Source: Bacteroidetes bacterium GWF2_33_16 (GTDB lineage: Bacteria; Bacteroidota; Bacteroidia; Bacteroidales; UBA12077). From it: a DNA stretch of 64,000 bases. The stretch covers positions 1-64,000 of the forward strand of contig MEOE01000031.1 of assembly GCA_001768565.1 (NCBI GenBank), written 5' to 3'. Below, one piece after another: positions 53,806-61,017 of this stretch (its first letter is position 1; every line of letters begins with the position of its first letter). The translations under genes were made by a program, and so were the position numbers. The notes under the pieces are model-generated. The model made no database searches, was not told the origin of the DNA, and worked only from the letters and a program-made list of their open reading frames with translations.

Positions 53806-55087
53806 TTTGTATTTGTTTAAGTCGTATACTAACAGCATTTTTGTGGGCTTGCAACTGTTCTGCAGCAGCCATAACTTCTACAAATGGACCAATAATTTCC
53901 AAGCCATAAGTTGTAGCTTCCTGAAATGTTATCTTTTTAAAATAGGCATCCATATTCAGTCCACTATAGCTTCTTGCAAATCCGTTGGTTGGTAAGGTGT
54001 GATTTGTTCCAGATGCATAATCGCCAAGACTTTCAGGTGTATAATTACCCAAAAAAACCGAACCTGCTTGAGTAATACTTTCAGATAATTCAGAATGGTT
54101 TTTTGTTGAAATGATTAAGTGTTCAGGAGCATAGCTATTTGAGATATCGATCATTTCTTGTTCGTTTTTTACAAGTAGTATTGCTCCAGATTTCAATGAT
54201 TTCATTGCAATTTCCTTTCTTGGTAACGATTTCAATTGATTTTGCAATGCATCCAGTGTTTGATTTGCTGTATCTTTACTATTTGTCACTAAAATTACCT
54301 GACTGTCTGATCCATGTTCTGCCTGTGATAAAAGATCTGCTGCAATAAATTCAGGATTTGAGGTTTCATCTGCCAGAATCATAACTTCCGATGGTCCGGC
54401 GGGCATATCGATAGCTATGCCATTTAACGAAACAATTTGTTTGGCCATGGTTACAAATTGATTCCCCGGACCAAAAATTTTATCAACTTTAGGTACTGAT
54501 TCTGTTCCAAACGCCATTGCTGCAATTGCCTGTGCACCTCCACAGGTGAAAATTTTGGTAATACCATTAATCTTTGCTGCATAAAGAATAGCAGGATTTA
54601 TTTGTCCATTCATATCAGGAGGAGTGCAAAGTACTATTTGTTTGCAACCGGCTATTTGAGCAGGAATTGCTAACATTAAAACAGTAGAAAACAATGGTGC
54701 TGAGCCACCAGGTACATAAATTCCGACTTTCTCAATTGGTACTGCTTTTTGCCAGCACTTAATTCCTTTCATCGTTTCAACTATAATGGTTTCTGATAGC
54801 TGTACTTTGTGAAATTTAGAAATATTCAGGGCCGCAATTCGTATTGCATTTTTAAGTTCAGTACTAAGCAGGCTCTCCGATTCATTAATCATTGATTCAC
54901 ATAGCTTTAATTTAGATAGTTTTACTTTGTCAAGTTTTTTTGTCAAATCTAGAATTGCTGGATCGCCATTTTTTCGTACTTTGTCGATAATTTTCAAGAC
55001 TTTTTTTTCCAGCTTTTTGTTAGTTATAACAGGTCTTTTCAAAGCTTCTGTTAGCAAATTTTTATCTGGATATTCAATTATTTTCAT
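53789..55087 (-). CDS. hisD: Histidinol dehydrogenase
   Basis: Zinc-dependent NAD+ enzyme for the last two steps (histidinol to histidine), 432 residues. Key blocks are VGIYVPGGSAPLFSTVLMLAIPA, CGGAQAIAAMAFGTESVPKVDKIFGPGNQFV, PAGPSEVMILADE, LLSQAEHGSDSQVI and GTNHTLPTNGFARSYSGLNMDAYFK. It follows hisG by 12 bases in the operon. Confidence 0.97.
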   Translation of the reverse strand: MKIIEYPDKNLLTEALKRPVITNKKLEKKVLKIIDKVRKNGDPAILDLTKKLDKVKLSKLKLCESMINESESLLSTELKNAIRIAALNISKFHKVQLSETIIVETMKGIKCWQKAVPIEKVGIYVPGGSAPLFSTVLMLAIPAQIAGCKQIVLCTPPDMNGQINPAILYAAKINGITKIFTCGGAQAIAAMAFGTESVPKVDKIFGPGNQFVTMAKQIVSLNGIAIDMPAGPSEVMILADETSNPEFIAADLLSQAEHGSDSQVILVTNSKDTANQTLDALQNQLKSLPRKEIAMKSLKSGAILLVKNEQEMIDISNSYAPEHLIISTKNHSELSESITQAGSVFLGNYTPESLGDYASGTNHTLPTNGFARSYSGLNMDAYFKKITFQEATTYGLEIIGPFVEVMAAAEQLQAHKNAVSIRLKQIQNENNS

Positions 55088-55099
55088 CTTTCTATGTGT

Positions 55100-55957
55100 T
55101 TAAATAATCATTTTTTCAATTGGAACAACTAATATTCCTTGGGCTCCTGCATTTTTAAGCTGGCCAATAATCTCCCAGAATTTTTCTTCATTGACTACCG
55201 AATGAAGTGAGCACCATCCTTCTTCAGCCAATGGTAAAACTGTCGGACTTTTCATTCCCGGTATAATATTGATAATTTCCTGAAGCTTATTGTTTGGAGC
55301 ATTTAGCAGTATATACTTATTTGATTTTGCTACCTGCACAGCCCCAATCCTGAAAAGAAGGTCGTTTAGAATAGTTTGTTTTTCGTTTGTAAGTTCACAT
55401 TGTCCAATCATTACTGCTTCGGAGTCCATTACTCTTTCTACTTCCTTTAAACCATTACTGATTAAAGTGCTTCCGGAGCTTACTATGTCGAATATAGCAT
55501 CGGCTAATCCTATGCTAGGTGATATTTCAACAGAACCACTTATCTGGTGTATTTCAGCATTTATTTTATTGTTATCGAGAAAAGATCTTAAGATGATAGG
55601 GTAGGATGTAGCAATTTTCTTATTCTGAAAGTATTCTAAAGACTTATATTGTTCTGACTTTGGAATAGCAAGTGAAAGTCGGCATTTAGCAAATCCCAAT
55701 TTTTTATAAATCTTTAAAGGATAGTTTTTTTCAAGATATTCGTTCTCTCCTACAATTCCAATATCCGCTACTCCATCGTTGATGCATTGCGGAATATCAT
55801 CATCACGCAAATAGAGAATTTCAATTTGGAAATTAGATGAAACAGAAATTAATTTTCGGTTTCCATTGGTTAATTTAATATTGCATTCCTGCAATAACTC
55901 AAGCGATTTTTCGCTTAGTCGTCCTGATTTTTGTACTGCAATTTTTAGTTTTTCCAT
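55100..55957 (-). CDS. hisG: ATP phosphoribosyltransferase (long form)
   Basis: First enzyme of histidine synthesis, 285 residues, therefore the long HisG with a C-terminal ACT-like regulatory domain (about 215-285) that binds histidine for feedback inhibition. The start MEKLKIAVQKSGRLSEKSLELLQEC, DIGIVGENEY and the PRPP loop DIVSSGSTLISNGLKEVE are diagnostic. It is the first gene of the operon, and the ATG lies 25 bases after the second leader terminator, so its expression is under attenuation as well as predicted feedback control. Confidence 0.97.
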   Translation of the reverse strand: MEKLKIAVQKSGRLSEKSLELLQECNIKLTNGNRKLISVSSNFQIEILYLRDDDIPQCINDGVADIGIVGENEYLEKNYPLKIYKKLGFAKCRLSLAIPKSEQYKSLEYFQNKKIATSYPIILRSFLDNNKINAEIHQISGSVEISPSIGLADAIFDIVSSGSTLISNGLKEVERVMDSEAVMIGQCELTNEKQTILNDLLFRIGAVQVAKSNKYILLNAPNNKLQEIINIIPGMKSPTVLPLAEEGWCSLHSVVNEEKFWEIIGQLKNAGAQGILVVPIEKMII

Positions 55958-55981
55958 GATTTTTAATAAATGTGATTAAAC

Positions 55982-56012
55982 AAAAAAGGTCTGCAGAGAA
56001 CTGCAGACCTTT
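55982..56012 (-). terminator. Attenuator 2 terminator before hisG
   Basis: A perfect 12-bp stem AAAGGTCTGCAG (55985-55996) / CTGCAGACCTTT (56001-56012) with a 4-base loop; on the minus strand it is followed by a U-run (A at 55982-55987). It lies between the His-rich leader at 56043-56114 and hisG, in the position of a his attenuator terminator. Confidence 0.9.
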
Positions 56013-56042
56013 AAATTTCTTTTTGATAGAACTTAAACATAG

Positions 56043-56114
56043 TCATAGTATCTTCTGTCGGGTTTGATTTTCACTCGAATGATGATGATGAATATGATGA
56101 TGTTTTTGGTTCAT
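56043..56114 (-). CDS. hisL: Histidine leader peptide 2 (7 His in 23 residues)
   Basis: A 23-codon frame on the minus strand (ATG at 56114, TGA at 56043) that starts MNQKHHHIHHHH and goes on with SSENQTRQKIL. Seven of residues 5-12 are histidine, all CAT codons. It lies upstream of a terminator hairpin and hisG on the same strand, like hisL of enterobacteria. Starvation for charged His-tRNA would stall the ribosome over this run and prevent terminator formation. I could find only a weak candidate antiterminator (CAGA in the leader with TCTG in the hairpin). Too short to be a functional protein. Confidence 0.88.
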   Translation of the reverse strand: MNQKHHHIHHHHSSENQTRQKIL

Positions 56115-56154
56115 GGTATTTATTTATTTATTATTTACCTAATACCTAAAAATG

Positions 56155-56182
56155 AAAAAAGGCCTGCAAAATTTGCAAGCCC
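56155..56182 (-). terminator. Attenuator 1 terminator
   Basis: On the minus strand GGGCTTGCAAA pairs with TTTGCAGGCC (56161-56182; one mismatch) and is followed by TTTTTT (56155-56160). It lies between the first leader peptide (56211-56288) and the second (56043-56114). No minus-strand gene other than the leader precedes it, so its purpose must be to control transcription into the second leader and hisG. Confidence 0.8.
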
Positions 56183-56210
56183 TTCTTTTGTATTTTAAAT
56201 ATTTAAAAAT

Positions 56211-56288
56211 CTACAAAATTATATATAGCTTGCCCATTCCAGCAATATAATGTTGGTGATGAGCAGTATGTAAAACCTGTAAATTCAT
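56211..56288 (-). CDS. Histidine leader peptide 1 (4 His in 25 residues)
   Basis: A 25-codon frame on the minus strand (ATG at 56288, TAG at 56211) beginning MNLQVLHTAHHQHY and continuing IAGMGKLYIIL. Histidines are at positions 7, 10, 11 and 13. Codons 19-21 contain GCAAGC (56228-56233), complementary to GCTTGC in the 5' arm of the following terminator (56175-56180), an antiterminator pairing that would be free when the ribosome stalls at the histidines and masked when it reads to the stop. This is the logic of an amino-acid attenuator. Being the first of two in series, it is the more unusual part of this leader. Confidence 0.75.
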   Translation of the reverse strand: MNLQVLHTAHHQHYIAGMGKLYIIL

Positions 56289-56372
56289 TTTTTCGTGTTT
56301 ATGGCTGCAATTATACGCACAAGATTTTAATTTTCAAAATTTAGAGCTAATTTTAAAGATTATTAAAATAAT

Positions 56373-56639
56373 ATGACTGACTTAACAAGTCTTCCAAATA
56401 TTGGAAAAGAACTAGCTAAAATTTTAGAGCAGGCTGATATTCATAGTGCTGAAGAATTAAAACAGGTTGGAAGCGAAAATGCCTTTATTCGAATAAAAAC
56501 TATTGATCCTTCAGCATGCATTAGTAAACTTTGTGCATTAGAAGGAGCTGTTCAGGGAATTCGTTGGCATAATCTTCCAAAGGAAAGAAAACAAGAACTT
56601 GAGGAGTTTCTTAAAATGGTTGAAAAGAATGCATCATAA
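56373..56639 (+). CDS. TfoX C-terminal domain protein
   Basis: An 88-residue protein consisting only of a TfoX C-terminal-type helix-hairpin-helix domain: LTSLPNIGKELAKILEQADIHSAEELKQVGSENAFIRI, then CISKLCALEGAVQGIRWHNLPKERKQELEEFL. In Haemophilus and E. coli, TfoX/Sxy has an N-terminal domain as well and activates competence genes; these stand-alone C-terminal proteins are widespread and of unknown role. It is divergent from the his leader and has a shared terminator at its end. Confidence 0.85.
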   Translation: MTDLTSLPNIGKELAKILEQADIHSAEELKQVGSENAFIRIKTIDPSACISKLCALEGAVQGIRWHNLPKERKQELEEFLKMVEKNAS

Positions 56640-56640
56640 A

Positions 56641-56670
56641 AAAAACCGGAATTTTATTTCCGGTTTTTTT
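56641..56670. terminator. Bidirectional terminator between the TfoX-domain gene and pepD
   Basis: AAAAACCGGAA (56641-56651) pairs with TTCCGGTTTTT (56658-56668), with further T to 56670. It sits immediately after the TfoX-domain stop and 13 bases from the pepD stop on the other strand. Confidence 0.9.
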
Positions 56671-56682
56671 TATGATATTTTA

Positions 56683-58143
56683 TTAATTCTTAGGAATGTT
56701 TTTGAGTACTTCAATCAATAAATCCCAAAATTTAACGGTTGTTTCAATGTTTATTCTTTCTTCAGGAGTGTGTGCACCTTTAATGGTTGGTCCAAAAGAA
56801 ATCATATCTAAATAAGGGTATTTCTCTAAAAACAAACCACATTCTAAACCTGCATGTATAGCTCTTACAACTGGTTTTTTATTAAATAATTTAGTATATG
56901 CAGTTTCTGTAATTCTCATTATTTCAGAGTTGGTATTTGGTTTCCACCCGGGATAACCTTCACCATGTTCAACTTTTGCAGCAGCTAAGCGAAATACACT
57001 TTCTACTTTTCTTGAAATATCGTGCTTAGCAGAATTAACAGAACTACGCTGACTAGTTGTTATAAAAATTTTATTGTCTTCGATAAATTTTATAGATGCA
57101 AGGTTTGTGGATGTTTCAACTAATCCTTTCATTTCCATGCTCATGGCATAAACACCATGTGGACAGGCATATAATGAATTAAATAAAGCAAATTGAGTAT
57201 CTTCATCAATAACAAATTTGGGAGTTTCAATGTTTTCAATTGAAAGTTCGAGTTTGGAATCGGTAATAGCTAATTCTGCTTTAACATCAAGGGTAAATTC
57301 GTTAAAATAGTCTATAAAACCATCTTTTTCGTCTTTATGCACAGTAATTAGAGCGAATGCTTCACGGGGAATAGCATTACGAGCTTTACCACCAGAAAAT
57401 TCATTTATTCTGATGTCAAACATATTACCTGCATTCCATAAAAAGCGATTCATTATTTTTATAGAATTTCCAAGTCCTTTATCGATTTCGTCTCCCGAAT
57501 GACCACCATTAAGTCCTGTAACAGACACTTTTATTCCAACATGATTCTCCGGAACGCTTTCCTGCTCATAAAATAATGTCGCTAATGTATCTATACCACC
57601 AGCACAACCAATAAATAATTCACCTTCATCTTCTGAATCGAGATTAATAAGTGTTTTACCTTCAAAAAAGCCAGATTCTAGAGCAAATGCACCTGTTAAA
57701 CCGGTTTCTTCATCAACAGTAAATAAACATTCAATCGGACCATGCTCTATGTCAGACGCTGTTAAAATTGCCATTTGAGCTGCAATACCAATTCCATCAT
57801 CAGCTCCAAGTGTTGTACCTTTAGCTTTTATCCATTCACCATCAATATAGGGTTGAATAGGATCTTTATCAAAATCATGCTTTGTTCCCTCGTTGCTTTC
57901 ACAAACCATATCAATATGACTTTGTAAAACAACAGTTTTAATATTTTCTTTTCCTTTGGTAGCATCTTTCTTAATTAAAACATTACCAATCTCATCGCGT
58001 TTGGTTTCAAGGTTATTTTTCTTTCCAAAATCGAGTAAAAACTGGATGATTTTTTCTTCTTTCTTTGATGGTCGTGGTACCTGACAGATATCTTCAAAAT
58101 AACTCCAAACGGCCTTTGGTTTTAATGTATCTAGCGTTTTCAT
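56683..58143 (-). CDS. pepD: Cytosolic aminoacyl-histidine dipeptidase (carnosinase-type)
   Basis: Zinc peptidase of family M20C that hydrolyses Xaa-His dipeptides. The ATG at 58143 gives 486 residues starting MKTLDTLKPKAVWSYFEDICQVPRPS, the expected PepD N-terminus; upstream in-frame ATGs (58203) add a non-matching 20 residues. Metal and catalytic sites are visible: LQSHIDMVCE (HxD), TLGADDGIGIA, CLFTVDEETGLTGA (EE), LINLDSEDEGELFIGCAGG and GGHSGDEID. It is close to the his operon and releases histidine, but on the other side of the leader region and in its own unit. Confidence 0.94.
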   Translation of the reverse strand: MKTLDTLKPKAVWSYFEDICQVPRPSKKEEKIIQFLLDFGKKNNLETKRDEIGNVLIKKDATKGKENIKTVVLQSHIDMVCESNEGTKHDFDKDPIQPYIDGEWIKAKGTTLGADDGIGIAAQMAILTASDIEHGPIECLFTVDEETGLTGAFALESGFFEGKTLINLDSEDEGELFIGCAGGIDTLATLFYEQESVPENHVGIKVSVTGLNGGHSGDEIDKGLGNSIKIMNRFLWNAGNMFDIRINEFSGGKARNAIPREAFALITVHKDEKDGFIDYFNEFTLDVKAELAITDSKLELSIENIETPKFVIDEDTQFALFNSLYACPHGVYAMSMEMKGLVETSTNLASIKFIEDNKIFITTSQRSSVNSAKHDISRKVESVFRLAAAKVEHGEGYPGWKPNTNSEIMRITETAYTKLFNKKPVVRAIHAGLECGLFLEKYPYLDMISFGPTIKGAHTPEERINIETTVKFWDLLIEVLKNIPKN

Positions 58144-58323
58144 TATAGTTTGATTTGTATTATTGTTAATTAGTTTATTAATTTTTGTAAACATACAAAA
58201 CATAATTAAACGACCAAATAAAAAGAATATTTTTTAGGATTATTATTTGAAATACGACGAAAATCAACGTTGCGTTGATTTTTTTTGTAATTTTATATAA
58301 ACCGAAAATAAAGAATACTTATT

Positions 58324-58683
58324 ATGAGTTACCTTTCAAAAGCAGCAGAACTTTTTCAAATGATCGAGAATGGAAAAATGCTCGAGGCATTGGATAGATT
58401 TTATCATCCGGATTTACATGTTATAAGAGCTGATGGAAAAACAAGAGATGGAATTGATTTAAACAGGAAATATGAAAAAGAATTCCTTAGTAATCTTCAG
58501 GAAATTTATGGGGGCGAAGTTAAAGCTATTACCTCGGATGAGAAAAGAGGAATCACAATGGTTGAATATTGGGTAAACATAAAATTTAAAGATGGAACTC
58601 GCAAAAAATACGAAGAGGTGGCCGTTCAGTACTGGGAGGGTGACAAGATAAAAATTGAGCGGTTTTATGATGGTAAAAGCTAA
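58324..58683 (+). CDS. SnoaL-like/NTF2-fold protein
   Basis: A 119-residue cytoplasmic protein with the SnoaL/NTF2-like fold pattern: helices AAELFQMIENGKMLEALDRFYHPDLHVI, DGIDLNRKYEKEFLSNLQEI, then strands GGEVKAITSDEKRGITMVEYWVNIKFKDGTRKKYEEVAVQYWEGDKIKIERFYDG. The family includes isomerases and ketosteroid-binding proteins, but many small members have no known activity. A decayed copy of its last 26 bases is found at 60865-60890. The gene is monocistronic, preceded by a 120-base spacer. Confidence 0.82.
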   Translation: MSYLSKAAELFQMIENGKMLEALDRFYHPDLHVIRADGKTRDGIDLNRKYEKEFLSNLQEIYGGEVKAITSDEKRGITMVEYWVNIKFKDGTRKKYEEVAVQYWEGDKIKIERFYDGKS

Positions 58684-58793
58684 TTCTAAATTGATTTTTT
58701 AGAATTAGAATGGATAGGCTTTAGGGTAAAAACATTCAAATTTATCATATAATTTGGACACATTCGGTATAATTTTTATGAAGAATTAATTTT

Positions 58794-59969
58794 ATGGATT
58801 CTCTTTATTTAATCGGTTTTTTTCAATCACTGTTTTTTCTAAGCTTAATATTAACAAAAAGAAAACTTATATTAAAAGATTATTTGTTAGGGGGATATAT
58901 TTTAGTATTAGGAATCAATCTTCTATTTATTTTTTTAAATCAAACTGGTCTACATGATAAATATCCTTTGTTGATTATTTTGGATTTTGCCTACTGGACA
59001 TTATTAGGTCCCTTATTATATTTATATGTGGAGATAATTACTTCTCCATCTCCGAAACTTCGATTTAAGTATTTGATTCACTTATTACCATTAACTTTTG
59101 TTTTGGTTGCCTTTGGTAGCTATATTCTTAATAGTAATTCCATCGTTTTTTTTAAGTATCAAAACGATTCTTTGTTATTTAAAGTTGGGTATTTTGTGTG
59201 GATGTATAACTCTCCATTCTATTATATTTTACTTATAATAAAGCTAAGGATTCATCGGTTAAAAGTGCAAGAGTTTTATTCTTCAACTAAAAATGTTGAT
59301 TTGAAATGGTTACGTTATTTGGTTCATGGATTTGCCATCTTTTTATTTTTCCTGCTTTTTAGTCCTTATTTGGCAAAATTTATTGGTAATTATTCATTTG
59401 TGAATAGTTATCATTATGGTTGGTTCATCCTTGTGCTTTATATATTTGGTATTGGCTATTTTGGGTATAAACAAAAGGGCATTTTTAGTGAAATAGATAT
59501 TGAATCGAATAAAACCAATGAAATAATTCCAAATCAATCTGTTTCATATGAATCTTTAAATAGTGGGTCGAATGAAAGAAATCAATACTCAAAATCAGGA
59601 TTAACCGATTTTGAGGCGGTTGATATTCAACAACGACTTGAAAAATACATGATTGATGAGAAACCCTATTTGGATTATGATATTACATTACCAAAGTTAG
59701 CCTATTCTATAGAAACTACCCCAAATAAATTATCTCAGGTAATTAATGAAAAATACAATTTAAACTTTTTTGATTTTATTAATAAATATAGAATTACTGA
59801 ATTTATTAATTTACTAAACGATCCATTGAATAATGATGCAAAAATAATGGGATTGGCTTATGATTGTGGATTTAATTCAAAATCAGCATTTTATAATTTT
59901 TTCAAAAAGGAAACCTCATTTACTCCAACAGAGTATAGAAATAAAAAACTCTCAGAAATAAACAATTAA
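58794..59969 (+). CDS. AraC-type regulator with membrane-spanning N-terminus
   Basis: A 391-residue protein with seven hydrophobic segments in residues 1-235 and a cytosolic AraC-type double helix-turn-helix (about 275-385): LPKLAYSIETTPNKLSQVINEKYNLNFFDFINKYRITEF and IMGLAYDCGFNSKSAFYNFFKKETSFTPTEYRNK. Bacteroidota have many such one-component membrane regulators. The linked gene is probably the secreted thioredoxin-fold protein 93 bases downstream on the same strand, which could be its target. The inducer is unknown. Confidence 0.9.
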   Translation: MDSLYLIGFFQSLFFLSLILTKRKLILKDYLLGGYILVLGINLLFIFLNQTGLHDKYPLLIILDFAYWTLLGPLLYLYVEIITSPSPKLRFKYLIHLLPLTFVLVAFGSYILNSNSIVFFKYQNDSLLFKVGYFVWMYNSPFYYILLIIKLRIHRLKVQEFYSSTKNVDLKWLRYLVHGFAIFLFFLLFSPYLAKFIGNYSFVNSYHYGWFILVLYIFGIGYFGYKQKGIFSEIDIESNKTNEIIPNQSVSYESLNSGSNERNQYSKSGLTDFEAVDIQQRLEKYMIDEKPYLDYDITLPKLAYSIETTPNKLSQVINEKYNLNFFDFINKYRITEFINLLNDPLNNDAKIMGLAYDCGFNSKSAFYNFFKKETSFTPTEYRNKKLSEINN

Positions 59970-60062
59970 TTGGTCTTTCCTTATAGGGAAAAACTTTCAA
60001 CTCGATAAACCATCCTAGATTTGTAGTCAGTTAATGTTTAATTTTTAAAATTAGTTTAGATT

Positions 60063-60761
60063 ATGAAAACAAAAATTATGTATTCATTTCTTGTATTATT
60101 ATTCGGAGTTTTTTTCAATTCTGTTGCACAAGAAATTCAACCAGGTTATTTAAATACCAAAATCTCTGATTTTACATTACAGACTTATCAAGGAAAGGAG
60201 TTGTCAATTAGTGATTTAAAGGGCAAAAATGTTTTATTGGTATTTCCAAGAGGAAAAGTTACAGATCAAATTTGGTGTGGTCTATGTATGTATCAATATG
60301 CGGAATTAGCCAACCTCGAAGCAAATCAAAAGATACGAGATAAATATAACTTAGAAATAGTATTTGTTCTTATGATGGATAAGGACTCAACAGATCAATG
60401 GTTTAAAGGATTTGAAGAAAGACTGGCACGCATTGAACAATGGAAATATCCAAAAGATACTACAAATAAAGCAGTTATGGATTGGGCTTATTTTTGCCGA
60501 AAAGCATTTCCAAAGAAATTTGATTATACTGAGAAAACTATTCCTCGTATTTTTCCAATAATGCTCGATGTTGAAAAGAAAGTTTCAAAAAGTATGGAAT
60601 TATATAGGTATGAGTGGGATGGAACCAAAACAGATCAAAATATACCAACAATCTTTATATTGGACAAAGAAGGAATTATTCGGTTCAAATATCATAGCCA
60701 GGCTACTCAAGATAGGCCTGATGCTGATTATTTGATAAAAATTATTGAGAAACTGAATTAA
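60063..60761 (+). CDS. Secreted thioredoxin-fold (redoxin) protein
   Basis: A 232-residue exported protein: signal peptide 1 to about 22 (FNSVAQ), then an AhpC/TSA-redoxin fold with PGYLNTKISDFTLQTYQGKELSISDLKGKNVLLVFPRGK and a CxxC motif, Cys72 and Cys75, in WCGLCMYQYAEL. A thioredoxin CxxC normally follows the first strand as WCGPC; here it follows a longer loop. The C-terminal region TIPRIFPIMLDVEKKVSKSMELYRYEWDG and TIFILDKEGIIRFKYHSQ matches the strand-4/5 region. It is preceded by a membrane AraC regulator and followed by a terminator. Role: redox or peroxide handling in the periplasm (inferred). Confidence 0.83.
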   Translation: MKTKIMYSFLVLLFGVFFNSVAQEIQPGYLNTKISDFTLQTYQGKELSISDLKGKNVLLVFPRGKVTDQIWCGLCMYQYAELANLEANQKIRDKYNLEIVFVLMMDKDSTDQWFKGFEERLARIEQWKYPKDTTNKAVMDWAYFCRKAFPKKFDYTEKTIPRIFPIMLDVEKKVSKSMELYRYEWDGTKTDQNIPTIFILDKEGIIRFKYHSQATQDRPDADYLIKIIEKLN

Positions 60762-60770
60762 GAAAAAAGA

Positions 60771-60800
60771 GAAGCTGTCGTTTAGGCAGCTTCTTTTTTT
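60771..60800 (+). terminator. Terminator of the redoxin gene
   Basis: GAAGCTG (60771-60777) and CAGCTTC (60787-60793) with a 9-base loop and a run of T to 60800. Flanking A and T runs extend the stem. Ends the gene stopping at 60761. Confidence 0.88.
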
Positions 60801-60840
60801 TAAGCTAAATAATAAAAAAGAAGAAATGACTGCTAAATAA

Positions 60841-60900
60841 ATGGATAAAGATAAAACCAAAACTAAAATTGAGAGGTTTTATGACGGTAATTGTATATAG
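60841..60900 (+). pseudogene. Decayed duplicate of the 3' end of the SnoaL-like gene
   Basis: The bases 60865-60890 match 58651-58676 (end of the SnoaL-like gene) at 24 of 26 positions, and the short frame beginning at 60841 reads MDKDKTKTKIERFYDGN, close to the C-terminus EGDKIKIERFYDGKS. It starts directly after the redoxin terminator. The rest of the gene is missing, so this is a remnant of a duplication or recombination event. Confidence 0.6.
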
Positions 60901-61017
60901 TCGTAATGGGTCCCGATGAACTTATTAGAATTAATTCTAATAATATTTTATTTAGTTTTTTGTAGGGTATAATATTATATCTTAATCTGTTTATTATAAA
61001 ACCTTTAATAAATAATT

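Noticed and set aside
56043..56114. His-run resembling a cloning His-tag or sequencing contamination
   Set aside because: It lies in a natural operon leader with a second His-rich leader and terminators; a vector origin does not fit the flanks.
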